This document shows positions 20,040 to 32,086 of a DNA stretch of 64,000 bases, piece by piece. Source of the stretch: Hofstenia miamia (lineage: Eukaryota; Xenacoelomorpha; Acoela); contig SCFE01000102.1 of NCBI GenBank assembly GCA_004352715.1, positions 1,615,229 through 1,679,228 of the forward strand, in the 5' to 3' direction. The notes below the pieces were generated by a model, which worked only from the letters and a program-made list of their open reading frames with translations, was not told the origin of the DNA and did no database searches. Every line of letters starts with the position of its first letter. Within the stretch, counting starts at the first letter, position 1. Both the position numbers and the translations under genes were made by a program.

Positions 20040-22491
20040 GTCATGTGGTTGAATAAAATGAATTTAAATTCAGAATGTAAGATGAATGATATGGGCTCTT
20101 GTTAAAAGATAGGCTTGATGTTTTGAAGACAGTTTTCAATTTTGGAGCAAATTTGGGTAACAATTACATAAACAAAAAGAACTTGGTACATAAATTAAAT
20201 TTATTGTTTTATTGTTTTGCTGAAATAATTTATTTCCCAGAGTACATGTTTTTTTGAAATAAAGGAATTTTTGCATTGATTGTTTATCTGATTATATTCA
20301 TTTTATCTCTTTACTTTGTGCAGGTTTAAACTAAATTATATATGCGCTTTTTGATTAAAACAAAGTACGAATGTTTAATTATTAAAACTCAAATTGATTT
20401 AATTGCTTTTGTTTCATTACTACAATTGACTTACTGGAATTATTTTGACATAATAATTTTTTAACTAGTGCTGCAAATTACAAACTTAAATTGATTATAG
20501 ACGTTTTGCTATTGAATTTAACATGTCTCCCACTATATGCATTTTCAAGTTTATACATTTAGAACAAGAGCAGTGCATATCATGGAATTGTGTGATACAT
20601 AACAATGGAAGAGTTGAACACTGTGTGACGCATACAATCACATAAACAAGACATAATAATAAAAAAAATTGAACAATGGTGTGTAAGTCAAGAAAAGATA
20701 CATCATTCATCAAATGTGTACAATAAAAAAAAACATGCAACCAAAAAGAAGTGTAAAAGAAAAGATTGTCAAGTAAAAGCTAATATATAATAATTTTGTA
20801 CATAGTGTGTGTATGAATTATATAAATAACATTTTGGATGCATAATATTTAGGAAAACAAAATTTGGTTTTATACATAACCCATGTTTTATTCTTTCTGA
20901 AAAAGTAGGTTGGTTTTATTATGTATTACACATTTAAGTATAGCAAATACTTTCCCTGTTTTGTGAAAAATGAATTAAACATATGGAATTTTTTACAATG
21001 AAATATCAATGTATTTGAAATAAACATTGTATGTAGCAATGGTTAACCAATTGAATTATGTAGTGCATAGCAAATATTTTTCCCTGATTTGTGAAAAATG
21101 AATTAAATGCATAGAATTTTAAAACAAAATGTAGACTTTTTTGTAAGTTTTCCCAAAAAAACAAGATAAACATTGTACATGTAAGCTTTTTGAAATTATG
21201 GAAAAGATGATAAGCATGGTTTGTCATTGCGTTGTGTAGTNNNNNNNNNNNNNNNNNNNNNNNNNNNNNNNNNNNNNNNNNNNNNNNNNNNNNNNNNNNN
21301 NNNNNNNNNNNNNNNNNNNNNNNNNNNNNNNNNNNNNNNNNNNNNNNNNNNNNNNGTCATAGTGGTTTGACATTGCATTGTGTAGTCTTTACATGTAATT
21401 GAAAAAACATGGAAAATTTAATATTAACAGATGTGTATGTGTGTGTATCTGACAAAGTGTTGTAAAATTAGCCAACAATGCATAATCACAAATGTGATGT
21501 AATGTATGCAAGCAAGTGTAATGTGTTGATATAGCCATGTATATTAACAAACAATAAATTAGTCATTATATCAAAACAGTGTATACTAAATTGACCCAAC
21601 ATATAAATGAATCACCACAAAAATCAATTAAAAAATTGACATGAATCAATTAGCAGTTGTCAAAAAAACACTAGCAAGCTGTTAACAAAACCTATGAGTC
21701 ATTAATTAAATCATCTTCGCCAGTATTCACAGTCTGTCACATGACATGTGACGTCATGAGCTCTTGACCAATCAGAAGCTGAGTTAGTGATCTCTCGTCT
21801 TGGCCTCTTTTACTACTAACATCTTCAAACAGTTTGTTTGCTTAGAAACAAAATGTTCTTTTTGTAAATGAAATAATGCATTTTGAAAAACAAAATGTAG
21901 ACTTTTTTGTAAGTTCCTGAAAAACAAGATAAGCATTGTATGTGTAAGCTTTTTGAAATTATTGAATGTATGTGTAAGCTTTTTGAAATTATTGAAAACA
22001 TGATAAGCATCATAGTGGTTTGACATTGCATTGTGTAGTCTTTACGTGTAATTGAAAAACATGGAAAATTAGTCTTTAATATTAACAAATGAGTATGTCT
22101 GCATATCCCACAAAATGTGAAATTAGCCAACAATGCATAATCACAAATGCAATGTAATGTATGCAAGTGAGTGTAACGTGTGATATAGCCAAGCATATTA
22201 ACAAAAAAACATTAGCCATATAAATTAGTCATTATATCAAAACAGTGTAAACTAAATTAGCCCCAACATGTGTATGAATCACCATGAAAATCAATTAAAA
22301 AGTGTCACAAATCAATTAGCAGTTGTCAAAAATACATTAGTGATTATAATGTCAAGTATGTAACGTCACTGAAAATCTATTAGCAAGCTGTCAGAAACAT
22401 TTGTCAAGTAGAATGACTCACTAATTAACATTTGCAAACACTCCCTTGATATTGGTGAATCAATCCTGGTCAAAATATCAGTTTGTGACCT
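20040..22491. repeat. P2 right terminal inverted repeat
   Basis: 20040-21505 is the reverse complement of 11877-13205 (plus outer sequence), and 21505-22491 is the diverged reverse complement of 9398-10010. The terminus reads AGGTCACAAACTGA on the minus strand. The arm contains its own internal duplication: a block around GACATTGCATTGTGTAGTC occurs near 21370 and again near 22022, and an AAGCTTTTTGAAATTATT unit is tandemly doubled at 21946-21996. A 115-N gap lies at 21241-21355. No CDS is supported in the arm. Confidence 0.85.
21241..21355. other. assembly gap of 115 Ns
   Basis: The gap lies within the right repeat arm, where repeated sequence (AGTGGTTTGACATTGC blocks) occurs on both sides. 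Confidence 0.97.
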
Positions 22492-22546
22492 CAAGTCTCC
22501 CTTTCCATTACTAAATGAATCATTGAATTACTTCATACTTTGTGTA

Positions 22547-23360
22547 ATATCCTCTACCAGGTATTATCACTGTTTATCTACTGTTACTGTATAATGTTAG
22601 CTGTGTTATTGCGGGTAAGGATTTACTTGTTATTACTCCTTGAAATGGTTTCTTCTGTTAACCTGTGTAACCTTGAATTAACTGTTCACTAGGTGACGAA
22701 GCCATGCGGTAATCCCTGCAACAATCTTCTGATGGGCATCTGCCCAAAGTGGATCTCCACATCCAGTTTCACCATTCCATCCAATGGTTGAGTGCCACTT
22801 CTCAGCTCAATCAATATAGCTTATGTGTATCCTACTTTAGCTCAGTGCTTACTCAAGACATGACACAATTCAACTTAAACTCTATTGTGTGAAAGTGTTA
22901 TATTGATTTGCAACCTGAATTGTTACTAGTTGTTCATTAAATATTACATGTAGCCATTACTAAAATATATTGGCTTATTTAAATATATTCTGTTTGAACA
23001 ACTTCCTAACCTACATTTATAANNNNNNGTCATTTATGGGTCATCAATTTGGATCTAAAATAGTATTAATATAACTCCTAGGTTTTGGTCATCTGACCAT
23101 TTGCTGACAATTAATTATTTAATACATCTAGAAATGAAATGCTAGTTGGCTAATCAAGAGAAAAACCCCTATACCTAACATATGTGCACTTTCATGATCT
23201 GGCACAGAGGCCCTAGAATCATTCCCTGTGATGTATCCAGACCACTACTAAACACTGCTTGATTAGCTCCACATTGTATTAAATAAGCAAACCATTAAAT
23301 TGAAACTAAATAAGAATTCCAAATAAAATTCTTTATCAAACTCTTACACTGGTTTTCAAT
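22547..23360. repeat. gypsy LTR/leader-like segment (copy 1)
   Basis: From near TGTAATATCCTCTACCAGG this segment matches 60146-60960 along its length: shared blocks include GGGCATCTGCC, ACTCAACTTA-like text, TTGCAACCTGAATT, and GAATTCCAAATAAA at the end. In the second copy the same text leads directly into gypsy gag, so it is probably an LTR plus untranslated leader. Here it is not followed by gag. It contains a 6-N gap at 23023-23028. Exact LTR borders and primer-binding site could not be fixed by eye. Confidence 0.6.
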
Positions 23361-24290
23361 CTAATTATAGTATTTCCAAAAGAAGTACCTGTTGATTCTA
23401 ATTTAAATTTCTGCCAAGAGGGCGGCTGAAAATAATAAAATTGTCAGTTAGTCAAAAGTATTTTTATCAACAGACACAAATATCTCTTTTTTGACACATG
23501 TTGTTTCTTATTTGCATATTACAAATAAATCTGAAATAACACTAAATGATTTGATTACAATATTTTTTAATCAACTTCTCTTTGATCTTAATCTCTTTTC
23601 TCAATGTTTGCAGCTTATTTGAGATTTTATTTGGATGATGCTACATTTGCAACCAGACAGCTGCTTATTAAATATCACTTTAGCCATTACTGAAAATTAT
23701 TGGCTTTCATTTAGGTAGCTAATATAATAGATAAACACTTGCAGCTTCCTAAATTACATTTAAATAATGATACATGCTCAGTCTATTTATCAGTCTAATT
23801 ATAGGTCACCTATGTAGNCTAACATATGTGCACTTTCATGATCTGGCACAGAGACCCTAGAATCATTCCCTGTGATGTATCCAGACCACTACTAAACACT
23901 GCTTGATTAGCTCAACATCGTATTAAATAAGCAAACCATTAAATTGAAACAAAAAAAGAATTCCAAATAAAATTCTTTATCAAACTCTTTCAATGGTTTT
24001 CAATCTATTTATAGTAATTCCAAAAGAAGTACCTGTCGATTCAAATTTAAACTTTCTGCCAAGATGGCGGCTGAAAATAATGTAAGCATCATTTAGTCAA
24101 AAGGTTTTTTTATCGACAGACACAAATATCTTTTTTTTGACACATGTTGTTTCTTAGTTGCATATTACAAATAAATCTGAAATAACACTAATTGATTTGA
24201 TTACAATATTTTTTAATCAACTTCTCTTCAAACTTAATCTCTTTTCTCAATGTTTGCAGCTTATTTTAAATTTTGTTTGGATGATGCTAA
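23175..24290. repeat. local direct duplication around single N at 23818
   Basis: 23175-23640 recurs as 23819-24290 (offset 644) with a few percent mismatch, for example GAGGCCC versus GAGACCC and AAGAGGGCGG versus AAGATGGCGG. Copy B starts immediately after an isolated N. The mismatches suggest two haplotypes or two related element copies placed in tandem by assembly. Confidence 0.8.
24064..24081 (+). promoter_or_regulatory. possible mini first exon with YY1-like start context and splice donor
   Basis: CCAAGATGGCGGCTG is a close match to the metazoan YY1 core promoter motif that overlaps start codons. The ATG opens six codons (MAAENN) that run into GTAAGC, a good splice donor. About 175 bases downstream, a pyrimidine-rich tract ending TTTGCAG is a good acceptor. 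Splicing would give only about 19 codons before a stop. The paralogous copy near 23416 has lost both the ATG and the donor. It may be a decayed 5' exon of the retroelement or of a captured gene. Confidence 0.35.
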
Positions 24291-25111
24291 AATATTATTA
24301 AAGACTTATTTATACAAGTAATAAATATGAAAATATGCAATTCTTACAATTGTTTTTTTCAGTACAAATAAAGATATTTAAAAATTTGGCCTGAATTATA
24401 TAGGAATATATTCATTGCAATGCTCAGGTAGCTTTTCGCATTTAGCAATAAAAAGGAAATTTTGCTCAACATAGTATGACTTCAATTCAGTAATGACTTA
24501 AATAACATAGGACTCAGGTGTTTTTGAGATAAATGATATATATAAAAATGGTTGGAATGATTGCTATTATTAAGTATTTCTACATTCTTATAATCGTCAA
24601 TGACAATGTTATTGTCAATATACCAGGTATTGCAGGGTTCAGGTCATCTCAAAATCTTGAATTTGTCAAATGATCAAATGCAGCAAGTATATTAGTGTTG
24701 CTATCATAATGAGCTCTTCTTAAAAGCAATTTCCATAATCTGGATCATGTGGTAATGAAAATTTTGGACAACCCTTAAGCATTTTTTTGCAGTGGTTTGC
24801 AATGTACACTTCTACCATTCATACTGTGCTTGACAACAGTAAACTAATTATGATGTGTTTTACAAAGTTGTTTTTCCCCAATTACAGTGTGCAGAAATGA
24901 ATTATTCTAACAGCATTTAAATGAAAATAGATGTGCATAAACTTCAAAACAATTTAATATGCTTTACATAATATATTAGTTATCAGTAAAATTGAAATTG
25001 CCAACCAGTGGAGTCCTTGAAACAAGGCTTACTGTGAGATATACACAATATGGCGGTGCATTTACTAGACCATGGACATATAAATACCATAACATTTGAG
25101 ATATTGACCAT
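24291..25111. other. no recognisable gene
   Basis: AT-rich sequence after the duplicated gypsy-like leader. No domain or repeat that I can support. Confidence 0.4.
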
Positions 25112-25277
25112 GAATATATATATATATATATATATATATANNNNNNNNNNNNNNNNNNNNNNNNNNNNNNNNNNNNNNNNNNNNNNNNNNNNNNNNNNNN
25201 NNNNNNNNNNNNNNNNNNNNNNNNNNNNNNNNNNNNNNNNNNNNNNNNNNNNNNNNNNNNNNNNNNNATATATATAT
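25112..25277. repeat. TA microsatellite with 127-N gap
   Basis: TA tracts on both sides of Ns at 25141-25267, the same pattern as the gaps at 4235 and 35978. Confidence 0.95.
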
Positions 25278-25989
25278 AAAAATAGAATTTCGTACAATGA
25301 TGAGATACGCTTTAATCCAGAATGCGCTTAACACTAAAATGCCTGAGAGATTAAATTTGACCACTTTGCCTATTTTAAAACATTTGTAAAACCCAATTTA
25401 GTTATAATTTAAATAAAGCTTATTTGATTTTCCTGATACTTTTATTGCATTTGCTTTGTTTTCACAACTTTTCTTTAATGGGGTCGACTCTGACCTCTAC
25501 AAGAATTAACGTATAAAATTTTCAGATATTCTATTGTTAAGCTATAATCTGCTTTCTTATATGACGTCGAGCCACTGTTGGAAGTGTCTTGCCAGTTGGA
25601 TTAGCTAACAGCACAACTTTCATTTTGAAGAAGTATTTTGATTGAAGCCATTTGACAGTTAGAATATTGCTGTTGACCAATTTCAAATTCTTTTCTGTAA
25701 TGATTAAGTTCATCGCTTTTAATCATGTCTCTTTCTAAAATATATATTATGAGATTTGTGACAAATTGTGATTTGAATATTCGGCACGTGATTGTATACC
25801 TCATTGCAAAAAATGGCCACTGGAAAATAGTATATTAACAATTTGCGTAAATAAATATGAAAAGAAAATTCAGTGAAACAAAGGTAAATGAACATACTAC
25901 ATACAGGTAATTCAGTTTTCCACTAGAGCTCCTTTTTTCTATGCAGCACTCCAAATGCCTAGAAATTGAAAACATCAAATTTCTTATTA

Positions 25990-27041
25990 CTTCTTGGGTT
26001 ATCTCATGCTCCGCATTTTTTGACAAAATCAATTAATCCCAGTTTGGTTTTTGGCATTTTCTTCTTGTTTTTAAGTTTTCAAGATATACCAAACGTTCTC
26101 TACTGGATTAATATTTGGGGAACTTGGTGCTCATTACAAAATTTGAATGAAATTTTCCTAAAAAACTCGCAAGTTTGCTTTGATGTGTGAGGAGTCACAC
26201 CACTCTGCTCTAAAATCCACCCATCTGAATAAACCAATTTAACATGGTCCAGGTCAAATTTCTTGACAGTCTGGCAGTATTTTTACAGTTGGATTCCATT
26301 GTTCTAAAATGAAGAGGTAAAAACTTCGATATGAAAAAGCACCCCAAATCATGATTGGGGAGAAAATTGTGGAAATAGCCTTTGCACTTTTTTTCCATCA
26401 CATACTCCTTAAAGCCACCTTATTCCAATAGAGCTGTATCACACAAGCGTCAGAAAGACATCCTCAAATGGATAGCTTTTTCAGCAGGAAGTGAACTCCA
26501 AATATTTGTGCTTGTGGTTTTTGGTAATTGGAGGGACAATTTTCCCAGTACTTTAATAATGCCAGCAGTGTTTAGTTTCCTGTATACAGTTAACTGGTCA
26601 ACCTGGATCCCTGTTTTCTAAACAAAAATTTCTCTAACCTCTTGTTGAAAATGCTTTAGTTTTCAAGGCAAATTGCTTAAGACGTTTTTTCTCATTTCCA
26701 TTGATTTTTAGGGGTCGGCCACTTCCGCCCTTTCTTTTTAACATTCCACCTTTTTCCAACTTTTTAATATTCCTACGAAAAGTTCGGTATGTGCTTGTAC
26801 AGAAATTCAGGGGTTCATTGCGGTTGTGTGAGGCAAAACTAACTGTTGACAGGTGCTTGACAGGTAGTTGTATTGCATGGGATATCAATTGAATATGGGG
26901 ATGTTTGTCTACAATTTTTGTTCTGAGAAATTTTTGGCTAAATGCCTTGTTAAAGGAATTACTAGTGTTTAAAAATCTACTGGCCACGGCTATTTTTTTG
27001 CAATAATGTATGTTACATAATAATTTGTAAAAGAACTCCAA
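25990..27041 (-). pseudogene. Tc1/mariner-family transposase, multiply disrupted
   Basis: Reading on the minus strand, the N-terminal part (27041-26634) has a paired helix-turn-helix region ending in KKLEKGGMLKRKGGSGRPLK, a typical Tc1 linker/GRPR-like motif. It is followed after stops by a second helix segment (QVDQLTVYRKLNTAGI). The DDE catalytic core is broken over several frames: one block resembles the second-Asp region (YSDGWILEQSGVTPHTSK, near 26200) and the last is PNINPVENVWYILK (near 26100), the conserved segment ending in the catalytic Glu. The intact enzyme would cut and paste DNA at TA sites. At least four stops or frameshifts make this copy dead. Terminal inverted repeats were not identified with confidence. 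Confidence 0.8.
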
Positions 27042-27164
27042 TAAGTAAATTTAAATATAAGTCAAAGCCCTTTTTCAATGTTTTCTAAAGAACACAAGAA
27101 CAATAATAATCTTTCAATTACTATTTATAATTAAGGTATTTTTCATTAAGTTAAAACAATACAA

Positions 27165-27630
27165 TGTGTGTTCTATCTGTAGACTACCAACATGTGCTTT
27201 TTTATTATATACAGACGCACATTTAGGATTTTTAAAACAGATGAGAGGGGGAGGCAGACACCCATTTTACAGAAAATAATTGTAAACAAAAAAGTAAGTC
27301 CAAAGAATCTCAAAAACATTTGAGACTGTCATAAGACTGCTTTAGGACTGGCCTTGAAGACTTCCCATTCAAAATGGCTTAAGAATTCTTGTTCAAGTCA
27401 GAGATAAAGAATCTTAGAATTGCTGACTGCCATCTTTCGTCAAAAATAGTAATGCTCTCCAATTTAGTGATTATTGGATTTGTAAAAATTGACACGTTTC
27501 ATATCTGCAGACTACAAGCATGTGCTTTTCTAGCTTAATTATATACAAAGGCACGCTTAGGATTTTCAAAATGGATGAGATGAGGCTGACATCCATTGCT
27601 ACAGAAAAAAATTGAAAAAAAAAGTAAATT
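27165..27630. repeat. pair of diverged ~120-bp direct repeats
   Basis: 27170-27300 and 27500-27630 share an order of blocks (GCATGTGCTTTT, TTAGGATTTT, GATGAGA, TACAGAAAA) with about 20 percent mismatch. No coding role was found. The surrounding 27042-28400 has no gene I can support. Confidence 0.55.
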
Positions 27631-28499
27631 TACACAAAATGCAATCATATGCTTTTAGCAGTAAATAGATTGATGCATTAAATGAACTATTTTCAATTTT
27701 AATTAAGTGGTTGCAACTGTTCAAAATATCCATAGATCTTAAAAAATGATTTTCAATTTCTTGCTTGTAAAGTATGTATTAACTTTAAAACCACAATAAT
27801 AATTTTAATATCACAAATAATGACGCATATTCTCACCTTTGTCTCTGATGCTGTATACTTTTGACAGATTATCATTTCAAGTACATAATATCAGTGGCAG
27901 TTTTAAGCTTCAAAACTCGAGGTCAACTGAGGATAAATTTATTATTGAAAAAAATTAGATTATGACAGCATGTTCTATTTTTGAATACAACATAACAGGG
28001 TATATGAAATTAACAAGAAAAGGTTCACAAATACACTTCAATGTCTCAGTAACTAAAAAAAATAAAGACCCTCTGAAATTTACATAATGTTGTGAAACCA
28101 TGAAATTAGTTTGTTCATGCAAAAACTGATTTAGAATGCTTTGTCTAGCATGATTATTCACTTAGTAGTATAGCTATTTTAGCCAGACAAATGCTTCTCT
28201 TTATTTCATTTTGTATGTTTTGTCTACATTCATTTAGTTCTCACAAAGTATCAGTTTGGAAAACTATAAAAAGTATAAAGAAAATAAAATTTTACAGAAG
28301 TTACCAGCTACTGGAGAACAACGTGTATATAATACAGTGAAGCCCAACTATTGTTGGTTGTTTGCCAACAATGGCTTCTAAAATAAAGACTCCGTTGGGT
28401 AAATTCACTCATATGAGCAACCTCACACAAACTCGGATAAATCTGATAGCCTCTCAACTAGCAAAATTGCAGATGTTTTAAAGTATGGTATATTACTAA

Positions 28500-29945
28500 G
28501 ATAATTGAGTTCATGATGTTAGAAAATCCCATTCAGACAGTCTTGCAAAAGGCATTTATCCTGAAATGAATGAAAAGTGGGGAAGAGCAAGCAATTAATG
28601 AAGAAAATCCAAGATAGTTAGGAACAGGCTAAAAAAATATCCCTTGGCAATAGGAAAGTTAAATAGTAAAGAAGCTTTTATCAGAAAACTTGACAAATTG
28701 TTTGATATTCTGCACTACAAATGCACAATTTTTCTCTTTGCAAAGGTGGGCTGTTCTGTAGATGGTACTGAGAAACATGAAGCCAATATTAACTGCACAT
28801 ATCCAAAGAATATGAAGATTCCAGTAAAATAACCTATTTTTGTTAAAGGTTTGAGACAAATGTCGCTATTTAGACCACATCAGATTGGTTTGCCAGGCAT
28901 GAATGAGCACAACAGACTATTCAAAATGCAATGACGAAAGCAGAAAAAAGCTAAATGTAGAAAATTTGATGAATCTCAGGAAACAATTAAGTGCAGGATG
29001 ACACAGTGTAAACATTGGAAATAGTATTATCTGATGATGATGCAGAACAAAATATATTAGATCAAAGTTGTCAAGAGACATCAGAAATAACAAGCACATC
29101 ATCAACATCTAATGAATGTCAGAGTACAACAATTTAGAACACCAAATGTTGCTATGCAAAGCATTAGACATTGTGTAAGCCTCTGCGCCACAGCTGTCAT
29201 CACTACATCTGCATTTATGGATGTTGTTCAAATTAATGAAAAAAACAAAACACTTGTGGTTGATCACAATAAAGTTAAAGGGTCATGAAATCTCTAAATG
29301 AAGAATTTGATCATTTTTTGTAAGGAAACTGGAATGGAATGTATCTTTTCCATGGTCATCAGGAGATGTAACAAAAATTATGCTCAAAACAGACTATTCA
29401 GATCACCAGTTTTCTAGCATTGTCAAAGATCAACATTATTCTATTTGCAGTGAATCAGGTGGAACAAATTTACACCAGGGGAAAGCCAAGGAAAAAAGCC
29501 TGTTCAAGTTAATGTTGATAATCTTGTTGACTTTATGAAGATTAATGGCATAGATTAAAGCTTAGAAGACATTGGAGGTGATCTTAAAAAAGGAAAGTAC
29601 GGACTGATGTGGTGGTTGCATGCATTGGGGAGATATCAAGCTTGTCAGTATGTTAATCTGGCTAGTTTGTGTCCTCCACACTAATGAGCTACCCCTACAA
29701 CAACTAATATCAAGTCTGGATGGAAAGATATCATCTAACAATAAGCAGACAGGTAACATTGGCAAGATGCTTGACACTGCAAAAGAACTTGAAGTTGATC
29801 CAGTACAAAAATTTCAGTGGGAGAACCTCTTATATTACTGAGTAATGATGGCAATAGGCTCTTTCTGCTGATGAACCATAGTTATAGCTCAGGCTATGAT
29901 GTCAGGAGTACTTCCCACTCATCTGACATTTCTTGAAGTTGCCCA
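28500..29945 (+). pseudogene. broken copy of a multicopy invertebrate (TE-like) gene of unknown function
   Basis: Frames on the plus strand are broken repeatedly but colinear. 28640-28830 has a cysteine-spaced block (LDKLFDILHYKC, then a Cys-rich stretch and NMKIPVK). 29150-29290 has ATAVITTSAFMDVVQ. 29640-29840 has VCVLHTNELPLQQLISSLDG followed by GNIGKML. I recall this last combination from large families of near-identical uncharacterised invertebrate proteins that behave like transposable-element genes. No function is established to my knowledge. At least six stops or frame changes exclude a product. 29946-30403 holds no further gene. Confidence 0.5.
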
Positions 29946-30403
29946 GTGAACTACACTGTCCAAAAAGTAGTTTGTGACACAGATGAAACTATCACGACTA
30001 AGTACACTGACCCTAAGTAATAACTTTGAGCTTAATTTAAATTGCATTGCATGTGTAAATAATTAGCAATTTGTAAATCAATTTTGTAGGTGTGGTGTTT
30101 TGCCAACTAGGCATAATATCTGTCTGATGATAGAATATTGTTAAATGTTGGTGATGGAGGAGGGTGTATTATGTTTGGTAACAACACCTCGTTATTTAAG
30201 TCAACAATAAATGCTATTAAACCACATGCAGTTTAAACACTAAACTTTGAAGGAGAGTAAGCAAGTGTGTTAGTATTACAATTTGAACTTGCATGCAACA
30301 AATAACCATATTGAAACCACTCCCTGTTCTCTCAGTGTGTAGTTTAATAAAATAAACACAGAGTTTTTTATCTTTATTACTTCAGTTTATGTTTGTTTTA
30401 GTT

Positions 30404-32086
30404 ATGCCACGATCTTGTATTAATCATCCTGATTCCTTTTGTTACAATTGTGGTAACTACATCATTGCAAAGTCAAAAAGGAATTTTACGTCTTCAATTA
30501 AAAAGGCCTATCAACTATATTTTGGTTGTGTTTTAGGTGATCAAAACAAACTGTGGGCACCTCACATAGTATGCAAGACTTGTTATACTAATCTGCTAGC
30601 TTGGCTTAATGGAAAAGAAAGATCAATATCATTTGCCATCCCAATGATTTGGCGTGAACCGACTAATCACACCACAGATTGTTACTTCTGTCTTACAATT
30701 GTTGGTACCGTAAAGAAGAACAGGCACAATATCCAATATCCCAACTTAAAATCAGCCTTGCGACCAATTCTGCATGATTCGTCAATGTCAGTTCCCACTC
30801 CACCCCAAGCGTCAGAAGATAGCAGTATATCCTCAAGCAATGAATCTCAACTTGAATTGCCTAGTACCAAGTCTCCTGTTTTGTCGAGTAGTATTAATGA
30901 TGGTAACGAAATTCACTTGATTACAACAGAAGACCTCAATGACTTAGTAAGAGACTTAAGTTTGTCAATGAGTGCTTCAGAGATCTTAGCCTCCCGCTTA
31001 CAACAGTGGAACCTGCTAGAAGCTGATGTAAAGGTGACTCAATTGAGGAAGCGATACAAAAATTTTTCTCCGTATTTTATGGAAGACGGCGATCTCTCCT
31101 ATTGTACTAATATTGAGGCACTTTTTGAAGAGTTTCGTTTTGTGCATGCCCCGATGGAATGGAGATTGTTTATAGATGCGTCAAAAGAAAGTATCAAAGC
31201 CGTTCTTTTGCATAATGGGAATAAATATCCGTCTGTTCCTGTGGCATACTCGGCGAACCTGCGTGAAAGCTACGATACATTTCGTAAAATTCTGCAGGCA
31301 CTTGACTACGACAAATTCAGATGGAAAATATGTGGCGACTTTAAAGTAATTGCAATACTGATGGGCTTGCAAAAAGGATATACAAAATATGGATGCTTTC
31401 TGTGCATGTGGGATAGCAGGGCTGATGACCGTCATTATGTGCAAAGGGATTGGCCGCCCCGAGAAGAATTTACGGCTGGTTGTTCAAATGTCATTCATGT
31501 TCCACTGACAAGCCAAGATAAAATACTTATGCCACCACTTCATATAAAGCTTGGCTTAATGAAGCAATTTGCAAAAGTCTTGGATCGTCAGGGAGCCGCG
31601 TTTAAGTATTTACTGAGCAAGTTTCCAAAGCTAAGTGAAGCAAAGATTACTGCCGGAGTTTTCAATGGGCCGCAAATACGCGAACTTATGCATGATGAGC
31701 TCTTTGATAGTGTGCTTGATGAACCTCATCTTCTAGCATGGGAAAAATTCAAGGATGTGACTGTAGGCTTTCTGGGAAATTTCAAAGTACCACACTATGA
31801 GACCTTGGTCAACAGAATGATTGACAGTTATCAAGCAATAGGATGTAGAATGTCACTCAAGCTGCATTTTTTACATTCACACTTGAGCTTTTTTCCCGAG
31901 AATTGTGGCGCAGTAAGCGACGAGATGGGCGAACGATTTCACCAAGAAATTGCGTCACTTGAGAAGAGATTCAAAGGGAAGAAATCGATAAATATGCTAT
32001 CTGATTATTGCTGGCAATTAAAGAGGGAATCAACGCATGTTCATAAAAGGAAATCTCTGAAGACTGCCTTTGATATGTGCATCTGA
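30404..32086 (+). CDS. intact ~560-residue protein of a multicopy invertebrate family, probably TE-derived
   Basis: A single open frame; the first ATG is 30389, but MPRSCINHP at 30404 looks the better start. The N-terminus is zinc-finger-like: paired cysteines (CYNCGNY, CKTCY, then a CYFC pair near residue 100). A serine-rich linker follows (residues about 135-170). The C-terminal 330 residues contain FIDASKESIKAVLLHNG, ICGDFKVIAILMGLQKGYTK, a CFLCMWDSR pair, and DEMGERFHQEI near the end. I recognise this from high-copy uncharacterised families in arthropods and cnidarians. Conserved Asp, Asp and Glu positions would fit an RNase H-like DDE transposase, but that is inference. GC content is visibly higher than the flanks, hinting at recent arrival. 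The minus-strand frame inside it is a shadow. Confidence 0.75.
   Translation: MPRSCINHPDSFCYNCGNYIIAKSKRNFTSSIKKAYQLYFGCVLGDQNKLWAPHIVCKTCYTNLLAWLNGKERSISFAIPMIWREPTNHTTDCYFCLTIVGTVKKNRHNIQYPNLKSALRPILHDSSMSVPTPPQASEDSSISSSNESQLELPSTKSPVLSSSINDGNEIHLITTEDLNDLVRDLSLSMSASEILASRLQQWNLLEADVKVTQLRKRYKNFSPYFMEDGDLSYCTNIEALFEEFRFVHAPMEWRLFIDASKESIKAVLLHNGNKYPSVPVAYSANLRESYDTFRKILQALDYDKFRWKICGDFKVIAILMGLQKGYTKYGCFLCMWDSRADDRHYVQRDWPPREEFTAGCSNVIHVPLTSQDKILMPPLHIKLGLMKQFAKVLDRQGAAFKYLLSKFPKLSEAKITAGVFNGPQIRELMHDELFDSVLDEPHLLAWEKFKDVTVGFLGNFKVPHYETLVNRMIDSYQAIGCRMSLKLHFLHSHLSFFPENCGAVSDEMGERFHQEIASLEKRFKGKKSINMLSDYCWQLKRESTHVHKRKSLKTAFDMCI

Noticed and set aside
9398-22491. Six-base target-site duplication for P2
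   Set aside because: The six bases outside each proposed terminus do not match. The left end may belong to another copy, so no claim is made.
31181-31444. Minus-strand frame of 87 codons
   Set aside because: It lies inside the intact 565-residue plus-strand gene and has no domain; it is an antisense shadow.
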